A stretch of DNA of 64,000 nucleotides, taken from assembly GCA_902554355.1 (NCBI GenBank), contig CACDOC010000002.1:21626-85625 (forward strand), in the 5' to 3' direction. The position numbers were made by a program, and so were the translations under genes. The notes beneath the pieces were generated by a model. It had not been told where the DNA came from and did not search any database. It worked only from the letters and a program-made list of their open reading frames with translations. Every line of letters begins with the position of its first letter. Within the stretch, counting starts at the first letter, position 1. This document shows positions 17,376 through 26,114 of this stretch, piece after piece. The stretch comes from an uncultured SAR86 cluster bacterium. Its GTDB lineage: Bacteria; Pseudomonadota; Gammaproteobacteria; Magnimaribacterales; Magnimaribacteraceae.

Positions 17376-17921
17376 ATGGCAGGAATCTTTTTAGCGCTAA
17401 CTCTAGAAAAGGATCTAAATGATCGATTAATCCACATAAAAAAAGAACTTAAATCTGGCCAATTAGAAGATGCCAACATCTCTTGGATAAGAAATGATCA
17501 CCATCACCTAACAGTTTATTTTGTGGGTGAAATGGAGCCTGAACAAATAAGTCAAATGCATGAGGATATTGGTAAGATTAATCTAACAGGTATTTCTAGA
17601 TCTATAGATATAACTGCTATTTCTTTTTTCCCAAATGAAGATAGTCAGGTGTTGTCAGCTTTAGTTAAACCCAACTCTCACTTACAAGGCTTACATGAAG
17701 AGTTAAAGAATATTGTCGTGAATATAGGGCTAGGAAGTGATTTAAAAGCTTATAGACCTCATATAACATTAGGTCGTTTTAAAGAAAAACATAGACCTCA
17801 ATATGAATTTCAGATGTTTGATGAATCCTTGAAAGGAAAAGTTAACAAATTAGATGTTCTTGAAAGTAGATTTAGTGATGGAAAAACTGAATATAATCTT
17901 TTAAAAAGTTTTGAATTATAA
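17376..17921 (+). CDS. thpR: RNA 2',3'-cyclic phosphodiesterase (LigT/ThpR family)
   Basis: HHLTVYFVGE and RPHITLGRFK: two HxT motifs of the 2H phosphoesterases. Confidence 0.92.
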   Translation: MAGIFLALTLEKDLNDRLIHIKKELKSGQLEDANISWIRNDHHHLTVYFVGEMEPEQISQMHEDIGKINLTGISRSIDITAISFFPNEDSQVLSALVKPNSHLQGLHEELKNIVVNIGLGSDLKAYRPHITLGRFKEKHRPQYEFQMFDESLKGKVNKLDVLESRFSDGKTEYNLLKSFEL

Positions 17922-17925
17922 AATC

Positions 17926-18085
17926 GAAGTTGAAGGGGTCAGTGCGGGTTTATCACTGTGTGGCTAGTACCCTTTCTAACTCACAGATGGCTAACTTTCG
18001 TTAATCCTTTCACCCTTCTTCTTCTGTCCATTTTTTTCCTGATTCGGGTCTCGAGGTCCGATTCTTTCCAAAATATGTCCTAAGT
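17926..18085 (-). ncRNA. Candidate multibranched structured RNA, family unknown
   Basis: Promoter-like TTGCAA-N16-TAAATT on the minus strand (18115-18088). Long-range stem GAAG(AA)GAAGGG (18024-18013) / CCCTTC(AA)CTTC (17937-17926) encloses three hairpins (18007-17989 with C(GAAA)G tetraloop; 17986-17956; 17958-17940); a further hairpin lies at 18064-18041. Exact ends uncertain. Confidence 0.55.
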
Positions 18086-18087
18086 CC

Positions 18088-18115
18088 AATTTATCAAATT
18101 AATTTTTTATTGCAA
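18088..18115 (-). promoter_or_regulatory. Sigma70-like promoter for candidate minus-strand ncRNA
   Basis: -35 TTGCAA (18115-18110), 16-nt spacer, -10 TAAATT (18093-18088). Confidence 0.55.
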
Positions 18116-18140
18116 GAAAAAAAATAGAAAAATTGAATAA

Positions 18141-18722
18141 TCATCTCTCTAGTCTTTTGTACCAATCCTTACCGTCCTTCTTCTGAAAACTTGAAATGAA
18201 ATTAAAGATAACTTCTAAATCTTCAGAGATGAATAATTCTTCAAAAGTGCTCCTTGGTAAAAACCCTTCTTCAACAGCATCTTTTGAGAATTTATATAAA
18301 GATGAATAATAACCATCTACATTGAAAAGTATGATTGGTTTTGAATATAAACCTAATTGGTTCCAAGCTAAGGCTTCAAATAGTTCTTCCCAGGTTCCTA
18401 CTCCTCCAGGTAAAGAGATAATGGCATCAGATAATTCGGCCATTCTGGCTTTCCTTTCATGCATTGAAGAAACAATTTCAAGTTTTGTTAAGCCTTTGTG
18501 CCCAACTTCTATTGCATCCAATTGTTCAGTAATAATTCCTGTTACCTTGGCTCCTTTAGATAAAGCTGCATCTGCTGTAACACCCATTAAACCATTACTG
18601 CCACCTCCATAAACCATAGAAAATTTTTTTTCAGCTAGAGTTTGCCCTAACTTTTTAGCGCATTCTGTATATTCTTTTTTATTTCCAGAAGCTGAACCAG
18701 CATAAACACAAATGGATTTCAT
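18141..18722 (-). CDS. LOG family protein / TIGR00730 Rossmann fold protein
   Basis: VYGGGSNGLMG...SLPGGVGTWEELFEALAWNQLG: PGGxGTxxE motif. Confidence 0.94.
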   Translation of the reverse strand: MKSICVYAGSASGNKKEYTECAKKLGQTLAEKKFSMVYGGGSNGLMGVTADAALSKGAKVTGIITEQLDAIEVGHKGLTKLEIVSSMHERKARMAELSDAIISLPGGVGTWEELFEALAWNQLGLYSKPIILFNVDGYYSSLYKFSKDAVEEGFLPRSTFEELFISEDLEVIFNFISSFQKKDGKDWYKRLER

Positions 18723-18765
18723 AATTCATTCCTCAACAACAACTATATCACCTATAATTATTTAA

Positions 18766-19419
18766 ATGGATACCTTAAAGATAGATATTGTTTCAGATAT
18801 TGTTTGCCCTTGGTGTGTTATAGGGTTTCAAAATTTAAAGGCAGCTATGGATGAACTTCAATCAGAATTAAAGTTTGAAATATTTTGGAAACCCTATGAA
18901 TTACATCCTGAAATACCTCAAGAAGGTTATGACAAAAAACTATATATGCAGCAAAAGTTTGGTTCTTCTAATACAAGATCACCCTATGAAGAAATTACTA
19001 AAGTGGGTGAATCTATTGGTTTTGAGTTTAACTTTTCGAAAACTAAGAGAATACCAAATACTTTTATGGCTCATCGTCTTTTGTGGAAAGCTGAACAATG
19101 TAACTTGCAGACCGAATTATCTGAGGCTCTTTTTAAAGCATACTTTACTGATGGTTTAGATATAGGTACCAAAGAAATTCTCTCTAACATATCTCATTCA
19201 GTAGGCATGAATAAAGAAAATACAATTTCTTTCTTAGAATCAAAAGAAGGTGGACAAGAAGTAGCTGACCTTGAACTGGATTTTATTGAAAGAAGTATTG
19301 GGGCTGTTCCTACTTATTTTATAAATGACAAATACATCATTCAAGGTGGTCAAGAGCCTGAAACTTTTGTATCTTTTTTAAGAAAGATAATTCAAAAAGA
19401 AAATGCAGCTCATAAATAA
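18766..19419 (+). CDS. DsbA/FrnE-family oxidoreductase
   Basis: IDIVSDIVCPWCVIGFQNLKAAM...AVPTYFINDKYIIQGGQEPETF. Confidence 0.93.
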   Translation: MDTLKIDIVSDIVCPWCVIGFQNLKAAMDELQSELKFEIFWKPYELHPEIPQEGYDKKLYMQQKFGSSNTRSPYEEITKVGESIGFEFNFSKTKRIPNTFMAHRLLWKAEQCNLQTELSEALFKAYFTDGLDIGTKEILSNISHSVGMNKENTISFLESKEGGQEVADLELDFIERSIGAVPTYFINDKYIIQGGQEPETFVSFLRKIIQKENAAHK

Positions 19420-20029
19420 CAAGAAACTATCTAAGGCTAAAGTTAATAAGGAATTTTTTCCCTTTTTTCATGTAGACAATATATTCTTGGATAATATTGA
19501 TACTCAATCAGTTATTGATGATTTCCCAAGCATTACTGATGGAGGGAGTTTCCATGTAAGCGCAGTTCCTTCAGGAAAGTTAATCAAACAACTTGTTAAT
19601 GAATTAGAAAGTGATGAGATTAAAGCAATCTTAGAAACACAATTTAATGTTAATTTAGATGAAGCTAAAGTAGCTACGACGTTAAGAGGCTACTCTCGAA
19701 AAAAAGATGGAAAAATACATACTGACTCAAAAACAAAAATATTAACAATTCTCTTATATCTTAATAAGGATTGGGAGGAGAGTAATGGAAACCTTAGATT
19801 ATTAAAAGAAAACAATAACTTAAAAGATTATATTAAAGAAATTCCTTGTTCATTTGGGAGCTTAGTTGCTTTTAAAGTAACTGGTAATTGTTGGCACGGT
19901 TTTAAAGCTTATGAAGGTAAAAGGCTTTCTATTCAACTTAACTATATTTATCCAGAAGCTCTTAGGACCCATAACTTAAGACATAAATTTAGCTCTGGTT
20001 TAAAATCTATTTTTAAAAAGAAAACGTAG
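19403..20029 (+). CDS. 2OG-Fe(II) oxygenase-like protein
   Basis: GKIHTDSKTKILTILLYLNKDWEESNGNLRLL...WHGFKAYEGKRLSIQLNYIYP: HxD...H and R/K pattern of 2OG oxygenases. Confidence 0.75.
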   Translation: MQLINNKKLSKAKVNKEFFPFFHVDNIFLDNIDTQSVIDDFPSITDGGSFHVSAVPSGKLIKQLVNELESDEIKAILETQFNVNLDEAKVATTLRGYSRKKDGKIHTDSKTKILTILLYLNKDWEESNGNLRLLKENNNLKDYIKEIPCSFGSLVAFKVTGNCWHGFKAYEGKRLSIQLNYIYPEALRTHNLRHKFSSGLKSIFKKKT

Positions 20030-20037
20030 GAAAAATT

Positions 20038-21003
20038 CTGAAAGTACTGATTATTAAATTAACTTCTATGGGAGATCTCATGCATGCCCTGCCTGCTTTA
20101 ACAGAAGCAAAAGAGTATATAAAGGATATAAGTTTTGATTGGGTAGTAGATAAAAATTTTGCATCAGTTCCCTCTTGGCATCCTTTAGTTAATGAAATTA
20201 TTACTACTGATCATAGAAATTGGAAAAAACAATTATTTTCTAAAAACTCTAGAAAATCATTAAAGAGCGTAATTAATCATGTCAATGAAAATAGCTATGA
20301 TCTAGTTGTAGATATGCAAAACAATCTAAAAAGTGCTTTTATCTCATATTCAATTAACCATGATGTAGTCGGTATGGATGCAAAAAGTGCAAGAGAGTAC
20401 CCTGCCCACTTGGCCTATACTAGAAGAATTTATGTAGATAAAAAATTGCATGCAATCCAGAGACAAAAGAAACTTCTAGGAGAAGCCCTAAATTATGAGT
20501 CGAAAGATAGTTGCGTTGAATACGGAACCGAGTCTTATAAATTCAATAAACCAAAAATAGAATTACCTACTAAATATTATGTTCTGGTTCAAAATGCTAG
20601 TTGGCCTACAAAGCAGTGGTCAATAAGTAAGTGGCAACAATTAGTCAAATATCTTGAAGATCAAAATATACCTATGTTATTTCCTTCTGGAAACTTAGAA
20701 GAAATTAAAAGAGCTAAAGAAATTTGTTCCGTTTCTAGAATGGCTCAAGCAATTGACCTAATGCCTTTAAACGAAATAGCTTACATTATTAAAAATGCTA
20801 CTCTTTGTATTTGTTCTGATACTGGTTTAGCTCATTTATCTGCATTAACCGGAACACCTTCAATTACTCTCTATGGACCTACTAAGACCTCTTTAATAGG
20901 TACAACCGGAATTAACCAGAGGCACTTAGTTGGTGAAAATGAAGATATAAATTTAATATCAGTTACTGATGTTATAAATGAATTAGAAAATACAATAAAT
21001 TAG
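20038..21003 (+). CDS. LPS heptosyltransferase I-like (GT9), likely non-AUG start (CTG 20038 or ATT 20035)
   Basis: Frame upstream of the track's ATG 20068 encodes (M)KVLIIKLTSMGDLMHALPALTEA, the family N-terminus; stop TAA at 20014-20016; AGG at 20028-20030 is SD-like. Confidence 0.85.
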   Translation: MKVLIIKLTSMGDLMHALPALTEAKEYIKDISFDWVVDKNFASVPSWHPLVNEIITTDHRNWKKQLFSKNSRKSLKSVINHVNENSYDLVVDMQNNLKSAFISYSINHDVVGMDAKSAREYPAHLAYTRRIYVDKKLHAIQRQKKLLGEALNYESKDSCVEYGTESYKFNKPKIELPTKYYVLVQNASWPTKQWSISKWQQLVKYLEDQNIPMLFPSGNLEEIKRAKEICSVSRMAQAIDLMPLNEIAYIIKNATLCICSDTGLAHLSALTGTPSITLYGPTKTSLIGTTGINQRHLVGENEDINLISVTDVINELENTIN

Positions 21004-21012
21004 TTTGTAAGA

Positions 21013-21453
21013 TTACCAGACGTATTCGTCTTCCTTTAAGAACTTTAATATTTCTTTATATTTTGAGTGAGGTGTTTTTAAAAGAGTTTCAATTTGTTTA
21101 ATTCTAACTTCCCAAGTGGCTCTTATGTGCTTTTCTAGATCCTTCGAAGGATAATATCGTTTAATCCTTTTATCCTTACCTTTTTTTATATAGAAGAAAC
21201 CTTTATCTAAGAGTACCTTGATATATCTTTCAATAGACTTGTCGCTTAAATTTGTTTGGCTTTTTAAGTCAGATGCAATAAAAAAACCTTTTTTTCTAAA
21301 GGCAATCTCGCTAATAATAAATAGAACCGTGTATCTTTGATCAAATAAATATATCTCAGGTATACCTAACTTTTTTACATTTTCATCTAGAATTAGTCTA
21401 ACTTCAGTAGACTCTTTAATGTGAGTTAAATATTCATTGTAAATTGTACTCAT
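21013..21453 (-). CDS. Putative winged-helix transcriptional regulator
   Basis: RKKGFFIASDLKSQTNLSDKSIERYIKVLLDKGFFYIKKGKDKRIKRYYPSKDLE resembles a MarR-like wHTH. Confidence 0.6.
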   Translation of the reverse strand: MSTIYNEYLTHIKESTEVRLILDENVKKLGIPEIYLFDQRYTVLFIISEIAFRKKGFFIASDLKSQTNLSDKSIERYIKVLLDKGFFYIKKGKDKRIKRYYPSKDLEKHIRATWEVRIKQIETLLKTPHSKYKEILKFLKEDEYVW

Positions 21454-21525
21454 AATAAAATTTAAGATACAGATAGAGGTAAAAATTAATTTTAAATTTT
21501 AGCTTAAAGTGATCAATTTTTAAAC

Positions 21526-21544
21526 AAGAATGATTATTATTGTC
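21526..21544. promoter_or_regulatory. Fur-box-like sequence upstream of ferritin-like gene
   Basis: GACAATAATAATCATTCTT (minus strand) matches 15 of 19 positions of GATAATGATAATCATTATC. Confidence 0.5.
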
Positions 21545-21610
21545 TCCTACATTCTCAATAGAATTTATGTATCACATTTTTGATATTATTCGATCCTAAA
21601 GAGATCAAAA

Positions 21611-22051
21611 ATGGAAAATAATAAACTTAATACACTAAAAGTAACTGATATTCTTAATAAAATTATGGAATATGAATTAGCTGGAGTAGTTAGATATACA
21701 CACTACTCTCTAATGATTGCTGGCCCTCATCGTTTACCAATTGTTGAATTTTTAAAAGAACAGGCAAATGAATCCCTGCTTCACGCTCAACAAGCAGGTG
21801 AACTATTAACTGGTCTTGATGGTCACCCAAGTCAAAAGATTGCAGAGATAGTTGAAACAAATAACCATTCTATAAAAGATATTCTACAAGAAAGTTTAGC
21901 TCACGAATTAAATGCACTTGGTTTATATAAAGAGTTGTTAAATGAAGTTGAAGGATCTTCAGTTTATCTAGAAGAATACGCAAGAGGTTTAATTGGTCAA
22001 GAAGAACAGCACCAGTTAGAGCTTAAAAAGATGTTAAAAGATTTTAGCTAA
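21611..22051 (+). CDS. Bacterioferritin/ferritin-like diiron protein
   Basis: Two Glu...ExxH half-sites: YELAGVVRY...ESLLHAQQAGE and HELNALGLYKEL...GQEEQHQLELKKML. Confidence 0.85.
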   Translation: MENNKLNTLKVTDILNKIMEYELAGVVRYTHYSLMIAGPHRLPIVEFLKEQANESLLHAQQAGELLTGLDGHPSQKIAEIVETNNHSIKDILQESLAHELNALGLYKELLNEVEGSSVYLEEYARGLIGQEEQHQLELKKMLKDFS

Positions 22052-22057
22052 TTAAAG

Positions 22058-22149
22058 TGGCGGATAGTGAGGGATTCGAACCCCCGAAGGGTTTGACCCC
22101 TTGCCGGTTTTCAAGACCGGTGCATTCAACCAGACTCTGCCAACTATCC
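22058..22149 (-). tRNA. tRNA-Ser(UGA), CCA encoded
   Basis: GGATAGT...ACTATCC acceptor stem, anticodon arm CCGGT-CTTGAAA-ACCGG, long variable arm, GGTTCGAATCC T-arm, ...GCCA 3' end. Confidence 0.97.
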
Positions 22150-22207
22150 TTTCTTAAGTCTTAATTTCGAGCATTGTACTATAAAGCCTAATCAATTATT
22201 AAATTGA

Positions 22208-22981
22208 TTACTTTCTAGAAAAGTTAGGTTGTCTTCGCTCTAAAGAAGAAGCAATCCCTTCTTTAAAATCTTCAGTTTTCTGTAATCTAATTTGCTCAGA
22301 TAATTCCCAAGCTACAACCTTTTCTACTTGATCTGCAAGATCTCCTTTTACAGTAGATCTAATGGATTCTACTGCCATAGGTGCTGAACTAGCTATTTCT
22401 GAAGCAAATCTGATTGATTCTTCAAGCAATGAATCTTTAGTAGTAATTTTGTCTACTAATCCCATTTTAAAAGCTTCTTCTCCTTTTACCCTTCTAGCTG
22501 TGTAGAGCATGTCAGCGGAATGCTGGATACCAACGACTCTTGGTAAAGTTACTGAGCTACCAAAACCTTGATGGAAACCAAGTTTGGAAAAATTTGCGCT
22601 GAACTTAGCTTCTGGACAAGCTATTCTAAAGTCAGCAGACAAAGCAAGGCCCAACCCTCCCCCAACTGCAGCACCTTGGATTACTGCTATAACTGGTTTG
22701 TTTGTTCTGAATAATCTAACTGCTTGGTCATAGAGTTTTGAATAAGGATGAGATTTATCATGCATATCTTTATCTTCGCCAAAATTTGCACCTGCACAAA
22801 AATTCTTACCTTCAGAACATAATAAGATAACTCTGCATTCATCAACATTATCGAGTTCTTCGTATGCATCGGCAATTTGTTGAATTAGATACGAATCAAA
22901 AAAATTATTTGGAGGTCTATGAATTGTTATTTTTGCAATATAATTGCTAAGTTCAATCGAGATATCATCATAATCTTTCAT
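22208..22981 (-). CDS. Enoyl-CoA hydratase/isomerase family protein
   Basis: SEGKNFCAGANFG...IQGAAVGGGLGLALSADFRIACPEAKFS. Confidence 0.93.
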   Translation of the reverse strand: MKDYDDISIELSNYIAKITIHRPPNNFFDSYLIQQIADAYEELDNVDECRVILLCSEGKNFCAGANFGEDKDMHDKSHPYSKLYDQAVRLFRTNKPVIAVIQGAAVGGGLGLALSADFRIACPEAKFSANFSKLGFHQGFGSSVTLPRVVGIQHSADMLYTARRVKGEEAFKMGLVDKITTKDSLLEESIRFASEIASSAPMAVESIRSTVKGDLADQVEKVVAWELSEQIRLQKTEDFKEGIASSLERRQPNFSRK

Positions 22982-22983
22982 TT

Positions 22984-24687
22984 TTAGCTCCTTACACTTG
23001 AGAATAAAGACAATAAATCAGATTTACTGCCATTTACTTTAATAGAACCAGTTACCATAGAAATAGGTAGGCTTTTAAAACCAGTTAGCACGGCTTTCAT
23101 ATCTTCTTCTTTAGCTAAAACTTGTACACTTGAACCAGCCACCTCAAAAGGCTGAATCTCTAATACACCCTTTCTTAAAAACAATGAGAACTTTTTACCG
23201 GTATCAGTAAATTGGAATAAGAGTTGAATATCTTTTTCAATCGATTTCTCAGGTACAACACTTACCTTCAATATTTCTAACATGGCTTCAATGGGATACT
23301 TATTGATCGATTCTTGCGTAGGCGCTAATAAATTATTTTGCTTATAGTTCTCGTCTAATAATGCAGCACTACTTAAGTAGAAATATCTTGAATTGGGGTT
23401 ACTTTCTCTTTCTCCTAATGCCTGTAAACATGATTGTCTTAAAATATTTGTTTCTTTATTGTTTGGTTTAGTTAGTAGTAAATAATCAGTAAGTTGTAAG
23501 GCCCATTGGTATTGTTCTTTCTTAAAAGATTCTTCTGCAATACTGAATAACTTTTCCCATCCCCCAGCAAGGGCAATAATATTATTAGCTTCTTCCATTC
23601 GTGGTAACGGCTTTAGGGTAGATGGATTGCCGTCAAACCAGCCTAAGTAGCCTGAAAAAACATTTCTTGCAGACCATTCTGGAGAACCATAAAACTCCTT
23701 TAAGAAAGGGGAATCACCTAAATGTTTTGGTAAAGAAATTTTTTCAGCTATTTCATCAGGACCCATACCAAGATTCATCATCCTTATGGTCTGATCATGG
23801 ACATATTGAATACCATCCCTGTAAGTGGTTAATGTTTTATAAATCTCTTCTTTTCCAGAAATAGGTCTTGTGTGGCTTGGAATGAGGTGCTCAGGTTCAA
23901 GATATCTCATCATATCTATACTATTTACCCAACCTGCCAGATCTCTATAAGGAGTGCCTCTAATTGTATAAAGATTAGGAAAAGTCTTATAAAAGTTATC
24001 ACCAGGAAATAAAGCTTTTTTATCTGGCAACCAAACAAACAACTGATCATTTGTCTCTCCTGGAGCATGGTATAAGACTACTTTTATACCCGAAACTTCG
24101 AACTCTAATTTATCTTCAAAAACTTTAGTGGGGTAAAGTAAACCAGGCGTCCTTCCATCCTTTCCAATCTCTAAAAAGGGTCCAATACCATTGTTTTCTA
24201 CATCTTCGTTAGGCAGAACATTTCCAAACATCTTTCCAGATCTTGAAGAAATTATTGGCCTTAATATTCCTATTACTCTTGAAATATATTTTTCTGTTGA
24301 AGAATGCGCATATATTTCAGGATCTGAATCTTCAGCAAATACAGAAGCTCCATAAACATGATCACCATGATTATGTGTGTATATAATTGCAGAAATAGGG
24401 TTAGGGTTGATCAATTCAAAAATTTCTTTGACTTCTCTTGCCGTTTCTACTGTTCCAGTTGTATCTATGATTATGTTGGAATCTTCTCCTTCAACCATCA
24501 TTGCGTTAGCTAAAGCAAAACCTATCGCCATGTGTACGCCATCCGTAACTTCGATTACTTCTTTTTGGAATTCAGAGGTATGTTGTATTAAGTCTTCTGG
24601 TGTTGAGGGAAGAGAAGTTTCTATTTCTATTTCTTCACTGCAACTAATTAAGATAAAAAAGAATAGTAAATAGATATAAATTTTCAT
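22984..24687 (-). CDS. Alkyl sulfatase-like metallo-beta-lactamase fold hydrolase, predicted lipoprotein
   Basis: YTHNHGDHVYGASVF metal site, AWNxxxGYLGWFDGNPSTLKPLP alkyl-sulfatase signature, C-terminal SCP2-like domain; lipobox-like LISC after signal. Confidence 0.88.
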   Translation of the reverse strand: MKIYIYLLFFFILISCSEEIEIETSLPSTPEDLIQHTSEFQKEVIEVTDGVHMAIGFALANAMMVEGEDSNIIIDTTGTVETAREVKEIFELINPNPISAIIYTHNHGDHVYGASVFAEDSDPEIYAHSSTEKYISRVIGILRPIISSRSGKMFGNVLPNEDVENNGIGPFLEIGKDGRTPGLLYPTKVFEDKLEFEVSGIKVVLYHAPGETNDQLFVWLPDKKALFPGDNFYKTFPNLYTIRGTPYRDLAGWVNSIDMMRYLEPEHLIPSHTRPISGKEEIYKTLTTYRDGIQYVHDQTIRMMNLGMGPDEIAEKISLPKHLGDSPFLKEFYGSPEWSARNVFSGYLGWFDGNPSTLKPLPRMEEANNIIALAGGWEKLFSIAEESFKKEQYQWALQLTDYLLLTKPNNKETNILRQSCLQALGERESNPNSRYFYLSSAALLDENYKQNNLLAPTQESINKYPIEAMLEILKVSVVPEKSIEKDIQLLFQFTDTGKKFSLFLRKGVLEIQPFEVAGSSVQVLAKEEDMKAVLTGFKSLPISMVTGSIKVNGSKSDLLSLFSSVRS

Positions 24688-24700
24688 TAATTGAATTATA

Positions 24701-26074
24701 TCAATTTTGTAAAGCCTTCATCCATCTTCTGGACCTATACCTAATAACTAATAACATGCCTTTTATAAAATAATCAGCTATTAAAGTTGCGTAAATCCAT
24801 TCAATTGACAAACCTAATTTATACACTAAAAAGGCAAGAGGAACTCTAATTAAAACTAAACCAATCAAGGTAATTATTAAAGGAGATTTGGTATCTCCTG
24901 CCCCTCTAACGGCACCGCCTATAGAAAACTCTATTGCCATAAAGGGTTGCATAATTCCAAGTATCCATACAAAAACTACTGCCTTATTCACTACATCAAT
25001 ATCATTAATAAAGAAAGTAGATAATTCTCTAGAAAAGAGAGCTAAGATTATGCCTAGACTTCCCATTGAAAAAACGGTCATGGTTGCTGCTCGAAAGCCA
25101 GAATCATAAGCTTTATCAGGATTCGAAGCCCCTAAATACTGTCCAGTTAAAGTAGCGCCTGCTATAGCGAAACCATTACCAACAGTGAAAGATAACATGA
25201 GTACATTTACCCCTATGTTGTATGCAGCTACTGCGTTTGTACCGTATAAAGCTACAATCCAAAAAAAAGAAAGCATCCCAAATTGAAATACAAATGACTC
25301 TAAGCCAGCTGGATAACTGATTGTAATCAATTGTTTTAATCTATTAGAAGTCATTGAGCCGGCCTTACCAATACCTACAGCTAGTTTCTTGCCATACCAC
25401 AGACCAAGAACCAATAACGAATTAAAGGTAAAAGCTAATCCTCCAGCCAAGGCTGCGCCTACAACACCCATTTCCGGTAAACCAAACCTTCCTTCAACAA
25501 GTCCTATTAAAAGAAAAATATTGATAATATTGGTTACTAATCCTATATATAAAGGTGTCCTAGCATCTCCAGCAGCTCTTTGAGCAGTTCCTAAAACCAT
25601 TGATATAGCGAATACAGGCGTAAAAAAAACCAGTATCGTTGTATAGGTTACGGATAGCTCTTGAGATGCTTCATTTAAACCAAACAAACCAATAATAGAA
25701 TCTGCACCTATCCATAACAAAAAGACTGTTACAAAAGAAATGATTAGACATAATCCAATTGAAGCCCTAGTCACTTGAGCTGCTTCTATGACATCACCTG
25801 AACCAACTGCCCTAGCAACCAAAGCTGTTGTTCCTGCCATAATTGCCATCAACAAAGCTTGGAATACCCAGAAAATTCTTTGTCCAGTTCCTACAGCTGC
25901 AACAGCTTCAGCTCCCAAAGACCCAACTGCTTTTATAGCCACAAGTCCTACAGTTGCAAAAAGTAAATTACTTAAAATGGATGGCCAAGCTAAACCCCAA
26001 ACACTAAGGGATTCAGGATGAGTTATTTCTGCAGACTCTTCTATGATCTGATTTTTATCTACTTCCGTGGACAT
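24701..26074 (-). CDS. MATE family efflux transporter
   Basis: AWPSILSNLLFATVGLVAIKAVGSLGAEAVAAVGTGQRIF..., 12-TM pattern. Confidence 0.93.
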   Translation of the reverse strand: MSTEVDKNQIIEESAEITHPESLSVWGLAWPSILSNLLFATVGLVAIKAVGSLGAEAVAAVGTGQRIFWVFQALLMAIMAGTTALVARAVGSGDVIEAAQVTRASIGLCLIISFVTVFLLWIGADSIIGLFGLNEASQELSVTYTTILVFFTPVFAISMVLGTAQRAAGDARTPLYIGLVTNIINIFLLIGLVEGRFGLPEMGVVGAALAGGLAFTFNSLLVLGLWYGKKLAVGIGKAGSMTSNRLKQLITISYPAGLESFVFQFGMLSFFWIVALYGTNAVAAYNIGVNVLMLSFTVGNGFAIAGATLTGQYLGASNPDKAYDSGFRAATMTVFSMGSLGIILALFSRELSTFFINDIDVVNKAVVFVWILGIMQPFMAIEFSIGGAVRGAGDTKSPLIITLIGLVLIRVPLAFLVYKLGLSIEWIYATLIADYFIKGMLLVIRYRSRRWMKALQN

Positions 26075-26114
26075 AAGAAAGACTGTTATAGTAACACATA
26101 ACTTATTTCATCTT

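Noticed and set aside
17926-18085. Identity of the minus-strand RNA as SRP RNA, 6S, tmRNA or RNase P
   Set aside because: None of the hallmark motifs I know (e.g. GGUCAGGUCCGGAAGGAAGCAGCC for SRP, GAGGAAAGUCCGGGC for RNase P, tmRNA tag/3' acceptor) is visible.
18875-19159. ORF track + strand 94 aa inside FrnE-like gene
   Set aside because: Out-of-frame overlap of a clear DsbA-family CDS.
26067-26114. N-terminal extension of thymidine kinase (MDIRKTVIVTHNLFHL)
   Set aside because: Family N-terminus begins MAKLYFNYSSMNAGKST at 26115; extension overlaps the divergent MATE gene.
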